Origin: Bacteroidota bacterium
GTDB taxonomy: Bacteria; Bacteroidota; Bacteroidia; B-17B0; Aurantibacillaceae
Reading direction: 5' to 3'
Assembly: GCA_025359355.1 (NCBI GenBank)
Contig: JANYGR010000440.1
Location: 1-5,884 of the forward strand
Length of the DNA: 5,884 nt
The position numbers and the translations under genes were made by a program. The notes under the pieces are model-generated. The model saw only the letters and a program-made list of their open reading frames with translations, searched no databases and was not told the origin of the DNA. The number at the start of each line of letters is the position of its first letter. The first letter of the stretch is position 1. Positions 4,607 to 5,884 of this stretch are shown in pieces.

Positions 4607-5884
4607 GTGAACAAAGTCATTCAAAATATAAAAGCTAACCCAAGTAACTTATTGATGTTACTTATAGCACTTGCTTTTCCAATTGTGTACTTAAATTTGT
4701 TTTCGGCTAATTTTATAAGTTGGGACGATAAAGATGTATTGCTTACCAACATGGACGTTCATGAGTTTAACCTCAAAGCATTTTTTACAAAACATTATGT
4801 TGGAAACTATGCGCCTATTACGATGATTGTTTTTGCAATTGATTGGTTATTATTTAAAGGCTCTGCTTTTTGGCAACATAGTTCTAATTTAGTATTTCAT
4901 TTTATCAACGCGCTACTTGTTTTTAAGTTAGTGAAATTACTATTGAACGACACCTACAAAGCTTTTTTTGTATGTCTTATTTTTTGTTTTCATCCTACAC
5001 AAATAGAAACTGTAGCATGGGTGGCAGCAAAAAACAATACCATTTACGCCCTCTTTTTTTTAGCAGCGTCAATTTATTATATCAAATTTTGTAAGGAAAA
5101 TAATAAGCGATTTTATATATATGCCTTCATGCTCTTTGTGTTATCAGTGCTTAGCAAGCCTTCTGCTATTTGCTTTCCTTTATGTTTATTTGCTATTGAT
5201 TATGCATTAGGAAAGTCATTTGATAAAAAAATAGTTTTAAATAAACTTCCTTTTTTGATTGTGGCCTTCATCATAGGGTTAGTAACTATTTATACACGTA
5301 CTGAAGATAAATTTTTAACCGATAGTCATGCATATCCTATATACGAACGTGTTGGTTATGCAGGTTATGCTATAATACAATATTTCAATAAATTTTTAGT
5401 GCCAATTAATTTATCTGTCATTTATCCTTATCCACAACACAAACTAATGAGTATGATTAGTGGTTATGCATTAGTAATTGTTATGGGATTTTTGATTTAT
5501 AAATTATATAAAACAAAAAAATATACGATACTATTTGGATTGAGTTTCTTTATCATCAATTTATTATTGGTACTTCAATTTATCCCATTTGGAGAGGTTT
5601 TAACAGCAGATCGTTATTTATATTTGCCATTAATAGGTATTGGTATTGCCATTGTTTCGTTAATTTCTATTAGTCAAAAACAACTTAAAATGATTTCATT
5701 AACACTCTTTATTGTGTTGGGTGGTTTATCCTTTGCAAGGACTAGTGTTTGGAAAAATAGTATTTCTTTGTACAGTGATATTTTAAAAAAGTATCCACAT
5801 TCTTTTGTGGCGCTAAATAGTTTGGGTGCAGAATACATGCTGAATAAACAATATGATCTGGCAATGACTTATTTAAACGCAGCA
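4607..5884 (+). CDS. GT-C-like polytopic membrane protein with C-terminal TPR (partial)
   Basis: The frame is open for 426 codons from GTG (4607-4609) to the window edge, so the 3' end is missing. The product resembles the PMT/TMTC-type GT-C family: a multi-pass membrane glycosyltransferase module followed by tetratricopeptide repeats. About 11-13 hydrophobic segments run from residue 15 to about 385. After the first comes SWDDKD (38-43), the acidic loop where GT-C enzymes carry catalytic Asp. NYAPIT (67-72), HPTQIETVAW (129-138), LSKPSA (182-187) and ADRYLYLP (334-341) are further family-like marks. A TPR begins at about 399 (ALNSLGAEYMLNKQYDLAMTYLNAA). Such enzymes use polyprenyl-phosphate-linked sugars to modify proteins or glycans outside the cytoplasm; donor and acceptor are unknown here. 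GTG is the first possible start after an in-frame TAA at 4595-4597. ATG at 4655 would begin inside the first membrane segment. It is divergent from the glycosyltransferase operon. Confidence 0.8.
   Translation, partial: MNKVIQNIKANPSNLLMLLIALAFPIVYLNLFSANFISWDDKDVLLTNMDVHEFNLKAFFTKHYVGNYAPITMIVFAIDWLLFKGSAFWQHSSNLVFHFINALLVFKLVKLLLNDTYKAFFVCLIFCFHPTQIETVAWVAAKNNTIYALFFLAASIYYIKFCKENNKRFYIYAFMLFVLSVLSKPSAICFPLCLFAIDYALGKSFDKKIVLNKLPFLIVAFIIGLVTIYTRTEDKFLTDSHAYPIYERVGYAGYAIIQYFNKFLVPINLSVIYPYPQHKLMSMISGYALVIVMGFLIYKLYKTKKYTILFGLSFFIINLLLVLQFIPFGEVLTADRYLYLPLIGIGIAIVSLISISQKQLKMISLTLFIVLGGLSFARTSVWKNSISLYSDILKKYPHSFVALNSLGAEYMLNKQYDLAMTYLNAA

Overview
The window is strongly A+T-rich. Its promoter-like sites fit the Bacteroidota consensus (TTTG, about 19 bp, TAnnTTTG) better than a sigma-70 pattern, and Shine-Dalgarno sequences are weak or absent. 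The protein families agree: a toxin-first HigB/HigA pair, a DUF922 protein, a WRGGERQ-type family 4 glycosyltransferase, a WaaE-like family 2 glycosyltransferase and a GT-C/TPR membrane protein. A Bacteroidota chromosome, perhaps Flavobacteriales or a relative, is the best inference. Species cannot be told from the sequence alone.

Left part (1-1080). The window opens with the 3' end of an unrecognised plus-strand gene that seems to carry a frameshift. Convergent with it is a minus-strand type II toxin-antitoxin operon, higB (682-996) then higA (289-645). A consensus -7 element and an 11-bp palindrome (a likely HigA operator) lie upstream of higB.

Middle (1081-1280). This gap holds a near-perfect bidirectional terminator (1151-1189) and a more G+C-rich module of nested palindromes and a tandem repeat (about 1191-1266). 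A 25-base part of the module recurs, inverted, inside the 5' coding end of the next gene.

Right-centre (1281-4556). Four tightly packed minus-strand genes look like one operon, transcribed from about 4557 down to the terminator. In order they are a WaaE-like GT2 glycosyltransferase, a GT4 glycosyltransferase (TTG start), a DHRS7-like short-chain dehydrogenase (ATGA overlap with the GT4 gene) and a membrane-anchored DUF922 protein with an HExxH motif. The two transferases probably act on a cell-surface glycan or lipopolysaccharide core. The last two genes may be co-transcribed without sharing that pathway.

Right end (4607-5884). A divergent plus-strand gene encodes a polytopic GT-C-like (PMT/TMTC-type) protein whose C-terminal TPR domain is cut by the window edge. 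Only 50 bp separate it from the operon, and both directions have -7 elements very close to the start codons, which suggests leaderless or nearly leaderless mRNAs. Nothing here amounts to a clearly new system. The most interesting points are the repeat that has become part of the DUF922 reading frame, the HExxH protein at the end of a glycosyltransferase operon, and the compact divergent promoter region.
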